Part shown: piece by piece, positions 11,409 through 22,597 of the stretch
Numbering within the stretch: position 1 is the stretch's first letter
Layout: every line of letters starts with the position of its first letter
Source of the DNA: Nelumbo lutea
Lineage: Eukaryota > Streptophyta > Magnoliopsida > Proteales > Nelumbonaceae
Reading direction: 5' to 3'
Assembly (NCBI GenBank): GCA_022828595.1
Contig: JAKGHH010000001.1
Location: forward strand, 73,218,401-73,282,400
Length of the DNA stretch: 64,000 nucleotides
Made by a program: the position numbers and the translations under genes
The notes under the pieces: generated by a model
Told to the model about the DNA's origin: nothing
Database searches by the model: none
The model's input: the letters and a program-made list of their open reading frames with translations, nothing else

Positions 11409-12060
11409 GCCCTAAGAATATAGGGATGCTCATAGAAAGTATTCGAAAAGAAAGAACCAAATTGAGGGAATCAAATAAAAAAATTGATTGACTAAACCAA
11501 TTATTTTGGTTTTTCTGAAAAAACCAAAGGTATCATCAATTTTGGTTTCCAATTAACCTACAAGAAAAACTAATGGTTAACCAAACCAACCGGTATGTAT
11601 GTTTAAATATATTATATATTATCTATATTTATCTATACTACCTTTAAAAGAGCGAATTCCCCCATTTTTTTTAATTTTCATTGGACATTTTCTACCCCTT
11701 ATCTAAGCAGCATACAACAGGCATAAAGAGGGCATATATGTCATTTACTCTCACTCCAAAAACTGTCCACTTATAACAGTTAAGAAACTACCCATGAATT
11801 GTAAATAGTTTTGTCTTGGAGATACTGTCACGTGCAAATGCACGTATATGTTTACTAGTTATATATAAGTATATATGCATTATATATAATAAATAAATAT
11901 TATATATATAATTGTCTATTTATAATATATAATATATTTAATAATATATTATTTATATATTTATTTGTAAAGTATATTATAAATATAAAAAATAGAGAAT
12001 CGAATTGGCCAAAAACTGAACTGGTCAATCACATGTTAACCAAGTGACCCCTACTTATGA
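11409..12060. mobile_element. Degenerate hAT-like element split by a Helitron
   Basis: The left part has AAACCAATTATTTTGGTTTTT and ACCAAACCAACCGG (11490-11595). The right part has CGAATTGGCCAAAAACTGAA (from 12001). These have the AACCGGTT-type subterminal style of other hAT MITEs here. No intact TAGGGGTG end remains. Confidence 0.4.
11632..11858 (+). mobile_element. Small non-autonomous Helitron (227 bp)
   Basis: It starts TCTATACTACC after an A and ends CTAG before a T, the A|TC...CTRR|T arrangement of Helitrons, which move by rolling-circle replication. A perfect hairpin, ACGTGCA-AA-TGCACGT (11830-11845), stands 9 bases before the CTAG end. There is no coding content. It lies inside the hAT-like sequence at 11409-12060 and is therefore the younger insertion. 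Confidence 0.75.
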
Positions 12061-12185
12061 TGACCTCAGTTACAAAGATGCCAATCACGTGTCATTTGCT
12101 ACAAACAAGGTATGCACAATATGCTATGTAACCCAATAAATTAAGAATGAATAAATCATTGATTGGTATATTGACTGAAGTACTC

Positions 12186-12330
12186 ACTCTTAGGGTTGGC
12201 AATTTTCCACATTTCCCCGATCCCTGTGGGTATCCGCCCCAAATGGGGCGAGGATGGGGATGGGGAAATTTTCATCCCTGTTAGCGGGGACAGGGAGAGC
12301 ACTCCCCACCTCATGGGATCCCCACTAACA
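12186..12330 (+). mobile_element. One-ended hAT-like fragment, G-rich
   Basis: TTAGGGTTGGCAATTTTCC starts the fragment. GGGGCGAGGATGGGGATGGGG and a CCCCACCTCATGGGATCCCC block follow, leading into a TATATG-rich core. The opposite end is not evident. Confidence 0.4.
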
Positions 12331-12699
12331 TATATGTATATATGTATGCATACGTTATATATGCATATATGTACACATACATCTATATATTAATATTTTT
12401 TAAAATATGGTTGAATATATTTGAATCTTTTCTAATGGGGTTGTACATTTTAATTGTTTTATTTTTATTTTTGTAAATAAAATATAAAACAAAAACAAAA
12501 TGGTTAACATTATAAAAAATCATGGGAAATGGGGAACATGCTAACCAAAATAGGATAGAAATGTGTTATGTGAAACAATCAAATTCTAACAACTTGAATC
12601 AATATGCTCCTATTGCATTTTAGGTTTTACTAACTTCTTCTTTTGTTATAGATTTTATGGACTTATGAGATTTGTATCTTTTATGAGTTTCATATGTAG
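12331..12699. other. Spacer or intron upstream of the S28 exon
   Basis: No coding features. A TACTAAC branch-point-like motif and a pyrimidine tract sit at 12628-12651, and a second usable acceptor is at 12690-12699. That fits intronic sequence. Confidence 0.4.
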
Positions 12700-12816
12700 A
12701 TTGGCGTGTCAGGTAGTGCTGAATGTAAAGAAGCATTACAAGAAATCATGAAACTTGTTGAAGAAAAGTTTGTATTAGATGGAAAAACAGTGAAGACTTT
12801 GCTTGGTGCAACTGAG
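12700..12816 (+). CDS. Single exon of an S28 serine carboxypeptidase (EDA2-like)
   Basis: An acceptor (TTTCATATGTAG) precedes 39 open codons, IGVSGSAECKEALQEIMKLV then EEKFVLDGKTVKTLLGATE, and a donor GTATGC follows. The pattern IG-S--ECK--LQE---LVE-K----GK--K matches the plant S28 Pro-X carboxypeptidase-like proteins of the EDA2 group, just after their catalytic-serine region. Family members go on with a DGDF block, so the splice site falls where expected. S28 enzymes are secreted or vacuolar serine peptidases cleaving after proline. I found no neighbouring exon: the downstream sequence turns into CACTA repeats. It may be one exon of a gene with very long introns, a relic, or a captured fragment. 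Confidence 0.6.
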
Positions 12817-13494
12817 GTATGCATTTTTGCTTCCTTGTAAAGATTAATTTTCATATAAACAATAGCATGAACTGTGGAGCATGTTCTAACCAAGTGCATG
12901 ACTTTGTTTTATGGTTGTTGTTTCCTTCCTTCTTAACCAAGTCCCATATCCCAAAGTTCTGTGTTTAAACAGATCCAACTCGTAGATGCACCTATTCTCA
13001 ACACTGATATAATAACCAAATTAAGATATATGTGTACATTTATGCATGTACAAGTTAATAAGACTCTCTCTCTCTCTATCTCTCTCCTTTTTTGTAATTT
13101 GGGAGAGGTACATGTGATATAATAACCATATCACATGTACATTTATGCATGTACAAGGTCAACTTTTATATGAGCTAATGGTTGCATTTAAACAGAAGTC
13201 ATGGGAATTATCGGTTAAGCCGTGAAGAGATGTGAAATGACCAACTATGCAAAAAAAAAAAAAAAAACAAATCTTGTAGAGCAAAGAAAACATTTAAGTA
13301 ATTTGAAAGTATAAACATTTATTGTTGTGGTTATTTTAGGTTTGAAGTGTTATTCTAAAACAACCTTATTTTCGGATCCTATCTACTGAGGCCGGTTTTG
13401 TTGGCTCATGTATAAATAATTTTTACTTAATGTGCAAATTATGATTTAGTCTATTTCCTATTCTTACATTTTACTCTCTACTAAGACTGGCAAT
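12817..13494. other. Intron-like spacer with hairpin
   Basis: It holds a (CT)n run (13064-13084), two copies of TGTACATTTATGCATGTACA (about 13033 and 13136) and an A-run near 13251. No further S28 exon was found. Confidence 0.45.
13108..13140. repeat. Perfect 13-bp hairpin
   Basis: GTACATGTGATAT (13108-13120) and ATATCACATGTAC (13128-13140) are exact reverse complements around a 7-base loop. Confidence 0.85.
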
Positions 13495-13830
13495 CACTAC
13501 AAAAAATGTGTATTGGTGACGTTACACAAACGTCACCAAAGAGGGCATAAATGTCATGAAAATGTTTTTGTGACGTTTGCTCCCTTGTTGCAAAAAGTAA
13601 TGTCATGAAAATTATTGTGATGTGTACTTCAATCATGGTGATGTTTTACAAATGTCACTAAAATGTTTACAAAAGTTTCCCACATGTAGATTTGGCAATG
13701 TTTATAAACATCATCAAAAGTTAAATTTTTGGTGACATTTGTAAATGTCACCAATAGTATGAATAAGACCAATTTTTATCAACACTTTTGGTGGCATTTC
13801 ACAAACGTCACCAGAAGTTGTATTCTTTTT
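13495..13830 (+). mobile_element. CACTA-type transposon end with subterminal repeats
   Basis: It starts CACTACAAAAAATGTG. The next 330 bases repeat GTGACGTT-ACAAACGTCACC-type palindromes in both orientations (near 13517, 13570, 13640, 13728 and 13790). Such arrays are the transposase-binding region of CACTA elements. A partner end for this family was not identified with confidence. Confidence 0.65.
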
Positions 13831-16066
13831 CTTTTATTTTTTTATCCTTTTTTTGGTGTCCTGAACCCTGATAGGTTCACATCATCTATTATCACTTCTT
13901 TTACACATAATTCATCACTGCCATCCATACAACTACTCAATTAACAATATAAAAATATATTAAAATAAAACAAATTAACCTTTAATATTACAATTAATAA
14001 AAAATTATTTACAATTAAACATTTTTGTTTAACCAAAAACTACATACAGTAAAGAAAAAAAATATATCCAAGATGAAGAGATTTCCCCTTCACATTCACA
14101 TTGTCCTTCTCCCTACTTGCTACATGTGCATGAGAGGACCTTGTGCCAAGTTATTGGATTTCCTACAAAAGACAAAATAAATAATGTTATTTTTATACCA
14201 AAAGATATAAAAACACAAAAATAAATTCAAAAGAGTTTGATGTTGACACTACACGATGGGGATGGAGATCATCTCCATGTGGAATGGGAGTGTTTTTTGA
14301 CCCATGGCTCTGCACAATAACATATAATATATTCAAATATAAAACAAATAAAAAAGCTTAACCAATCATCCAAAATCCTTTAAAGATAAGAAAAATAAAA
14401 AACTATTATCCAAAATCCTTTAACAATCATCATATAATCCTTACTACTATGCATTGGCAACGACAAAAATATAATAAAACTATGGGGGAAAGGCCTTATG
14501 TATGTATAGTTTCTTGGGAAGGAAGAAGAAACCTTACCTAGAAGGAAATACTAAATATATCAAGACTAGATTTTAAGGCCCTTCCCACATACCATCAAGT
14601 AAGATGATAGTCTAAGTAGATGGACCAAAAATTACTTCCACATTGATATCCATCCTTGTATCCTTTAGATTTCACCGCTTCACATGACTATTTTAAATAT
14701 ATTGAACCACCCTTAATCATATGCACACTTGCTAGTTCCATAATACATCCATCATTATAGGTAATTGAAACAAGCTACCATTAACTCCATTTCCATGAAA
14801 AGAGATGATTGTTCTATGGATGACTTGCATTTTGGCATATTCTAGCCTAACTTAAGCTTTGTTATTACTTAAGCACCACAAAATCTAAAATTTCCAGACT
14901 ACCAAAAGCCTTTTCATATCAATAACAATCAATTTCATTAAATGGAAAAAATGAGAATGGACAACACTATTTTCCAAAACTCTTTGAAGAGTATGACCAT
15001 ACATATCAACCAACCATCCTTTATCAAGGCCACTCTTTAAATTTAATGCATAGTTACATCTTTTCACCCAATCCCATTTGTCCTCATTTTAGATCAATAA
15101 GATTAGCACCTATTTTTGTCAAGTTATTCCCTAGACTATCTGCAAAATTGATATTTTGTATCTTACTTTCATCCACAATCTCCACATTCAATTTCCTAAA
15201 CTAAACTAATCTTTTATTATACCTGGAAAGTATATCTACAATCTTTCCATAGTCTAACCAAGCCAATCAGGTTTTCCCCTAGCTAACTTCAAGCATAACT
15301 TTCCAATTTATAGATTGTGCATTAGATTGTGAATGTTGAAGTTTAACTCTTAATGCCTCAGAAAATACAAAGTAAATAATCATTTAGAAGTATAAAGGTG
15401 ATATACGATAGTATGGAAATCTTCAAGATTTTACAACCACAAAGTTAACAGCATCTAGCCATTTATGTTGCAGGAATACAACATGGACATGGTATCTGAT
15501 ATACTTCCTAGGACATCTTGTATGCAGCCAAGATACTTTGGAGAAAAAACCTATGAAATTATCCTTGGTATTGGTAACTTCATACCTAAATTATTTGCCA
15601 TAACTCTCATGCAAAATCTAGCACTATATTCATCTTCAAAAACACTTTGCAAATGCCTCAATCAGTAGTATTTGCAAACTCAATGCTCTTTCTTATTAAA
15701 AAAAAATGATAACATCACTATACTGCAAAATTGGACCCCTTCACAAGACAAGGTCAAAAAAATTCTATCATGAGGTCACCAATAGGGTGATGATTAATCA
15801 ATTTGGCCTCTCTAGTTAGTGCCTAGATGATGACTAGTACATGAAAAATACATATTCTAAATTCATGATATTTGATACAATCTCATAAATAGATTCTTAT
15901 AGATACAAGCATGCCACAAACAATATACTGAATATTTACTTTATAGTTTTTGTTTTGTAAACTTAAAAACGTTAGGCTAAATAGACTACAAAGGAGCATT
16001 ACAACCTTTATTTTCTGAAGAAAAAGGACAACATTGACAATCCAATGTGCCCCTTGTTTGAGGAAA
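13831..16066. other. A+T-rich sequence, possibly CACTA interior
   Basis: No CACTA transposase motif can be read. Short open frames at 14885-15067 (minus) and 15465-15668 (plus) carry nothing I recognise. The plus frame follows an acceptor-like TTATGTTGCAG. Confidence 0.4.
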
Positions 16067-16262
16067 CACTACACTACTACTAAAAGTATTTTTAGTGACA
16101 GCTTTTTGTTCTTTACCGGCAGTCAAGAAAACTGTCGCTAGAACTTCTAGTGATAGTTCTTTTAGTGGCTTTTTTCCGAATGCTGATAAAGTTTCTAGCA
16201 ACAGTTTTGGGGACATTTAGTGGCTGTTTTGACTACCGCTAAAAGTCATTTTTCCTATAGTG
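16067..16262. mobile_element. Small CACTA-type MITE
   Basis: It begins CACTACACTACTACTAAAAG and ends TTTTTCCTATAGTG, the mirror of a CACTATAGGAAAAA end. TTTTAGTGAC and TTTTAGTGGC motifs recur inside. The 3-bp duplication is ambiguous because the left start could be 16067 or 16072. Confidence 0.6.
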
Positions 16263-16417
16263 TAAATTAAATAATTCATTATGATAGAGGTAAAAGGGAA
16301 TGATGAGGTGGCTTCATGAGGGAGCAAGAAAGGCTAAAATGAAGAGTGTCTAAGACTTATCGGTTGGGGTATGGGAGAAAGCTCAGGCCATGACGTGGCA
16401 TGTTTCTACTTGTGTGT

Positions 16418-17640
16418 GTGTAACAAAAACAGATTTATACATAAATATTGAAAATATATTTATCACAAAAATACAATAAATATAAATTTTAGTATATATA
16501 AATATATAATAAATATAGATTAAGATTTTAAAATTATTATAAGTAGATATTGATTTTCTGAAAGTTCTTTTCTAGAATTATTAATTGATATAATTAAGTT
16601 AAATAATTTCCTATTATTAGAACATTAATAATTGCAATTATTATTCTATTTTTTAATATATATTAATTTTTTTTTAAAGTTATTACCAATTTTTGTTATT
16701 TAAAAGCTTCAATACATATAAATTATTTCTATTTTTAATTATTTCAATAATATTTAAAATTTTTAAATTATATATATTTTATGTACTTATTATCAAATAT
16801 TATTAAATCTATTATAACTATTTTTATGTTTTCGATAAAAGTTTTAAGGTTATTACATAATTTCTTTATTTAATCTATTTTATTTCTTTTAAAATATGAT
16901 TTAGTTATTAATTTTTAATATCTAAAATATTTAAAATTAGTTATTTACAATATTGTTCATCTATGTAAATAATATCACTATTTAGTTATTTCAATATTAC
17001 TTATTTATTGAATTTAATAATCCATAAAATTATAAGTTATACTATTATTACATAATTTTTATTAATTTTGTAAAATATAAATTATTATTAATTCAACTAT
17101 AATCTATTATACCGATTTTCTACTTTTAATCAAAATTTTAAGTTTATTACATAATTTGGTTATTTTAACCATTTGAAATTTTGTTATTTCGCTATTTAGT
17201 TATTTTAACTATTTAAAATTTAGATATTTTAACTATTAAAAATTTAGTTATTTAAATTTTATTACATAATTTCGTTATTTAAATTTTCCATTATTTAAAT
17301 TTTGTTTAAAGTTATTACATAATATTAAATATTTTTCTATATAATATTTTGTTATTTATAATATTTTATTTATTGAAAATTTTAAATAATATTTTTTTTT
17401 AATTTGAAAATTTTAATATTTTGTTAGTACATGATTTTGTTATGAATTTCATAGAAGTATAAAATTATTAATAATATGAATTTTATTAAATCTATGATTT
17501 TTGTGTTTTTAATAAATATTTTAAAGTTATTACATAATTTTATTATAATATTTAAATAATTTTTAAATTATTTTAATTCAAACTTTCTTATAGATGAAAA
17601 GTGGGGGAGAGGATAAATTGGAATTAGAGATAATTTAGGG
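16418..17640 (+). repeat. Unclassified A+T-rich repeat R3, copy 1 (about 1.2 kb)
   Basis: The whole stretch matches 47560-48780 in reverse orientation. Shared landmarks in order are TTTATACATAA, AATACAATAAATAT, GATTAAGA-TTTAAAATTATT, TTTTTGTGTTTTTAATAAAT and the end AGTGGGGGAG. It is extremely A+T-rich with no coding capacity. A motif AGATAATTTAGG-GA recurs three times just outside the right end (17620-17720). Confidence 0.7.
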
Positions 17641-17869
17641 GAGAAACTCTACTAAATTAGAAATAATTTAGGAGATAAATAGGAATTTTAGATAATTTAG
17701 GAGAAATTGGGGGATAGTGGTGCCACTTGGTTAGATTAGATTAGATTTTGGTAGAGAGAGATTTTAGGAATAGTTTTAGGAAGGGATATCGAAAGGGATA
17801 AACATGGAGAAAAGAGGAGTGGGCCAAGCATGATGAGGTGTCATTATGAGAGAGGGAGAAGGGAGTGAT

Positions 17870-19629
17870 GACGAAAATGAGGTCACCGTATTCATGGTCT
17901 TGTGGCTCGATATAGGTTCCTTGACCACTTCAGTTACTCCCTTCCTATTAGGGCTTTCCCTTGGGAGCATGACGAAAATGAGGTCACAGTATTTGAGGAG
18001 GCTCTGAAGTTAGTCCTTTGGTTTTCTCTTAACCCATTTATCCCCGAGGGTCTTGAATTATTACAACGTTAGCCTCGGTTAGTTACACCCAAACTCCATC
18101 CATACCCTAGTTAGTACAATCTCCCTTTGCTTCCATATCGACATTCCTTTAGACATTAAAACCATTGACGGCCTCTGTCAAATAAAGAAGAACCCTGCTA
18201 GCACCTCGGGTAAGGTTAGCTACTATCTGTCTCACCGACCCAGGTACAAGCTCTTGTGTGGCTTCCCTTCTAAAGTGTTGGCCTTGAAGAGCAAGTACTT
18301 CTTCCTTAAGTTGTCTGGTGGATGGCCCTTCCTGATGCACTGGTGAGAGGGAGTGAAAGATGTTTGGGAAGAACTAAATGAGCAGGTGTAGGCTAGAGTG
18401 CAAAACCTTGTGGATCGCCAGCTCATGCTGAGTGACTTCTTGGCTGAGGAGAAGCTAATGTAGGTCAGGATGAGTCCTTCAGGTAGGTCATCATCTCAGG
18501 TTCGGGTGTTTGTTTATTTATTTATTTATTTTTACTTCGTGTTAATTTGACTAACACTCAAGCTTCTTGCATAGGAGACATGTTGAGCATTCCAACTACC
18601 AGATTTCTTCAGAGCATGAGGAAAAGGAAGAAGAGAAAGGTGGCCCACAAGGATGCACCTCGGGCGTTGTCTACCGATCCCACATCGCTGACTATTTCCA
18701 AAGCAGTCCTAGTGGTCAACCTGGTCGAGGAAGATCAGGCAGAGAGAACCCCATTGGAGACCGAGGCGATCCAGACATTCGAGTCACGCCCTCTAGCACC
18801 CAGTGCCTCAATGACTGGTAGTTTGGGTGCTGAGGACACTCTTGAGGGGAGGCAAACCATCATGGACTTTAGGACCGCCCTGATCAAAAAGCAAAGAAGC
18901 CAACTTCCCTGAGGAGGTCTCTGATCTCTCTTGTGCTCTGGCGAGTTCGGTGGCAAAGTTGTGCGCTTCTTCATGATGGTAAGTTTCAAACATCCTTGTT
19001 GTGCTATTTTGATATGTGTTCCATACATAGCTCCTACTTTCTTTTGTAGGCAAACACCTTTACTCACTCCTTGGTCAAGCAATCTAAAGCGGCATCTATC
19101 GAGGACTAAAACTGCCAAGGTGGCGATGGGCAAGTACCAGTCTCAAGTTAAATGGGTCGTATCCTTCATCGGCAAGCTAAAAATACAAGCTGGTCACTAA
19201 GCGAAACTAAAATGGCAAGCTGGAGCTTCACATTGAGAAGCTCAAGAAGGAGCTGGAGGATAAGGATGCTCACCTCGCTGAACACGAGGCATAGTTTCTC
19301 GATGAGGTACAGGCTTCCAAGGTCTGAGCTGTCAAGGAATTCAAAGTTTTGTCAGACTACTTGCAAGAGAGGGAGGAGTTTGGCCCTGGTGCTTTCCGTC
19401 AAGGCTTCAAACTTTGTCAGATGTTGGTGAGGTTGGTGTACCCAAGCTTGATCTTTCGCCTATCAAGTCCTTGGCTTGTACTGATGAGATGACAGAGAAG
19501 GTTGATCTGGATCCTAATTCTAAGGATGAAGAAGACGGGATCGGCGAGGGAGCTGCCATTGGAGCCAATGAAGATGCTATTGAAGTGGATGTTGCTGACG
19601 TGGTTGGTGATGGGGATGAGGAGCCCTGA
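17870..19629 (+). pseudogene. Antisense extra gene of a Tat-type gypsy element, copy 1
   Basis: Fragments in order are VTVFEEALKLVLWFSLNPFI (about 17975), a DALVREG region, and SDFLAEEKL. An intron follows (18483-18574; donor GTAGGT, branch point CTAAC, acceptor CATAG). Then a basic block, RKRKKRKVAHKD, a second intron (18979-19049; GTAAGT to TTTGTAG), a helical region and an acidic tail (NSKDEEDGIGEG, ending GDGDEEP). This resembles the plant 'putative gypsy-type transposon' domain family (PF04195). Its function is not known to me. The two introns match those of the copy at 29224-31151 in place and length. Several stops show it is dead. Confidence 0.65.
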
Positions 19630-20019
19630 GACCTTTGAATCATCTTTGCCTCTTTTCTTGGACCCCCCTATACATATGTAAAGTGCCAAAACTTTGAGCT
19701 CAACCTAAAACTTCACAAAAATATACTAAGTATGGGATTATACCCGAGGTGCCTATGTGTCGAAGCAACTAGGCATAGTATAACCCGAAGTGCCTAGGTG
19801 CCAAAGCGGCTAGCCATATCGAACTGCTGACATCATTTCCAGGTAGGCATAGGGGGCCTTTAAGCTAAGAGCAACTTGGAGTCCCCTTTGAGATGTAGTT
19901 TAGCCAATGTGCTCCATAATGTAGTTCGGCTTGACCAGGTCGTCGAGGTGGGTGGTCTCTTTTATAGTTAGTGAAATTTTGATAAGTTTATGAAGTTGCA
20001 AACGCCGAACTTCTAAGCT
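19630..20019. other. Spacer between antisense gene and pol of Tat copy 1
   Basis: No open frame. It contains repeated GAGGTGCCTA-GTG-CGAAGC phrases (19745-19815), as found in the equivalent part of the complete copy (31490-31950). Confidence 0.5.
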
Positions 20020-21769
20020 CAAAGGTAGTATCTCCTTAAGTTATCCACGTTCCAGGCATGGGGTACCTGCCTCCCTTCCAACGTCTTGAGCTTGTACGCT
20101 CCTTCACTGATTACCCTTAGTATTATATAGGGACCTTCATAGTTTGGTCCTAGCTTACCTACACAGGGCTCAGGTACCATAACTTTCCAAAGTACCAGGT
20201 TGCCAACTCAGAAGTGGCGTCTCTTGACCCGAGAATTATAGTACTGAGCTACTCGTTGCTGGTAGGCCATGATTCGAATATAAGCCAGGTCTTGGACTTC
20301 TTCCACCAGGTCGAGGTTGGTCCATAGCTCGTCATTGTTGGTTTCCTTGTCATACTTCTCAAACCGTAAGGTGGGCACCTCGATCTCGGCAAGGGTGATG
20401 ACCACTGTTCCATACGTCAAATTAAAGGGGGTCTCTCCGGTTGTCATTTAGATTGTAGTCCGGTAGGCCCAAAGAACGTTGGGCAGCTCGTCTACCCACA
20501 AACCCTTAGCTCAGGAAAGTCAAGCTTTAAGTCTGAGGAGGATTGCTCTGTTCGTTACCTCGACCTATCTGTTTGCTTAGGGATGAACTACCAATGTGAA
20601 ATTCTGATGGATCCCCATCTCGGCACACCAATTTTGGAATTTGATGTCCCCGAATTACTTTCCATTGTTTGATATTAGCACTTTGGGGAATTCGAATTTG
20701 CAAATTATATTCCTCTAGAAAAAATTGTGTACATTTCGGGTTGTGATTGACACCAATGGGTTGGCTTTCACCCACTTTGTGAAATAGTCAACCACAACGA
20801 TCAAGAACCTTCTTTGCCCTGTCGTAGGTGGGAAGGGACCGAGGATGTCTAACCCCCACTAAGTGAACATCCATGGGCTGGTCAGGTAATTTAGGTCAGT
20901 AGTGGGCTTGTGTGGTATGTTAGTGTGCCTCTAACAATTATTACACCTCTGAATGAGCTTGAGTGCATCCCCTTTCATAGTAGGCCAGCAATATCCTTGC
21001 CTTAGCACTTTCAGGACAAGCGCCCTACCCTCCAGGTGATATCTACAAAGACCCCCATGGATCTCATGTAGCACTTGGTTTGCCTCTATAGGACACAACC
21101 AGCGCAGGTAGGGAAGCATAAAAGACCTTGTGTGGTATGTTTATGGCCTTAAAGAATGGGAGACACCGCCCAACTGACTTAGACATAAATCAGTTCAGGG
21201 TAGCTATCTGACCTGTTAACTTTTGTACTTCTTTTATTGACCTAGGTGGTCTCATATCTAAGATTGCCCAAATTTGATATGGGTTGGCTTCGATGCCACG
21301 TTGGTGCACTATATAGCCAAGAAATTTGCCGGATGTGACCATGAAGATACACTTGTTCAGGTTGAGCTTCATGTTATATCTTCTTAATACTTCAAAAACA
21401 CAATTTAAATTAGAAATTAAAAAACTAGAAAATTGGGTCTTCACAACCATGTCATCAACATATGCTTCAGCTTTATTTTCAATTAAAGGTGAAAAAATCT
21501 TGTTTACAAGTCACTAGAAAGTTGCTCCAATGTTTTTTAATTCGAAGGGCATTATTTTATAACAATATAAGCCTAGTTCAGTTACAAAAGAGGTTTTTTC
21601 TTGGTCTGTTGGGTCTATCCGGATCTGGTTATAGCTGGAGTAGGCATCTATGAAGCTCAACAACTCATGCCTCGAGGTCGTGTCTACCAAGCGCTCTATT
21701 CTAAGAAGTGAGAAATTGTCCTTTGGGTAGGCTCTATTGAGGTCAGTGTAGTCGACGCACATGCACACA
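20020..21769 (-). pseudogene. Tat-type gypsy pol, copy 1, internally deleted
   Basis: On the minus strand, from the right: RT with CVDYTDLNRAYPKDNF and SFIDAYSSYNQIRIDP, then an intact AYVDDMVVK near 21448, then the RT connection (GKFLGYIVHQRGIEANP, SVGRCLPFFKA). At about 21120-21190 it jumps straight to the integrase zinc finger (HEIHGGLCRYHLEGRALVLK). The integrase core and its C-terminus follow (GETPFNLTYGT, VKRRHF, ending near 20020 with AWNVDNLRRYY). Both RNase H domains are missing, a deletion of roughly 1 kb compared with the complete copy. RT is cut off at 21769, and gag, protease and LTRs are absent. Stops and frameshifts are frequent. Confidence 0.88.
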
Positions 21770-22103
21770 TGATTTAAATATTATATAATAATATATACCA
21801 TATATGCATATACCTTCCAAGTTGAGCTTATTAGGGGTTGTTTAGCTTGGGTCCTATTTGCTAAAGTCATAATTGGTCTCCAAAAGTTTGATACCCAATT
21901 AGATTTTGAATCTGATTATCCCTGATAATGTGTGGGCTTGTTGCATATCTCAGCTAGACCTAACTCAAAAGAAAATAGTTGCTTGAGCTTAGAAATTTAT
22001 AGATCTAATCAAGTTAGGTTAAATTATAAATGATTTGTTACATTTTATTATTAATTTCAATTATCCTATCAATACTAATTTTAAATAGTTGCTAGATAAA
22101 ACC
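21770..22103. other. Spacer after the gypsy break
   Basis: The gypsy reading stops abruptly at an A+T-rich stretch. Nothing else recognised. Confidence 0.5.
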
Positions 22104-22589
22104 TAGGGGTGAGCATTCAATTTATTTGGTTCAAAATCAAACCGAATATACCAAAATTTTAAAAACTTAACTAAAAAAGTATAAAAAACAAAACCAAAAC
22201 TGAAATGATCAAAACCAAAATTTTTTGTTCAGTTTTTGGTTATTTTGGTTTAAACCAAATTTTAACAATATATACTCTATTATATATATTATAACATATA
22301 ATATATATTATATATAATAAAATATATATTATGAAATCAAATTTAATTTTATTATATATTATATGTTACACATTATATATTATACATTATATCTTACATA
22401 TTACATATCATATATTACATATAATAATAGAAAGTTTGTTTAATTTGGTTAACCGAATTTCTAATTCTAAAAACTAAAACCAAAAACTGATTTAACCAAA
22501 ATCGAAAACACCAAACTGGAAAAAAAAAAAAACAAAAACCAACATTTTTGGTTTGGTTTTCAATTTTAACTGAATGGTGTTCATCCCTA
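22104..22589. mobile_element. Non-autonomous hAT element, 486 bp
   Basis: The ends are TAGGGGTGAGCATTC and GAATGGTGTTCATCCCTA, imperfect inverted repeats. They are flanked by ATAAAACC (22096-22103) and ATAAAGCC (22590-22597), an 8-bp target duplication with one change. The subterminal arms are rich in TTTGGTT and AACCAAA, the core in TATA. No coding sequence. Confidence 0.9.
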
Positions 22590-22597
22590 ATAAAGCC

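Noticed and set aside
15465..15668. Possible further S28 exon
   Set aside because: The peptide after the acceptor-like site does not match the expected S28 continuation.
13495..16262. One complete CACTA element spanning 2.8 kb
   Set aside because: The two ends have different subterminal repeats and the 3-bp flanks do not match (AAT and TAA).
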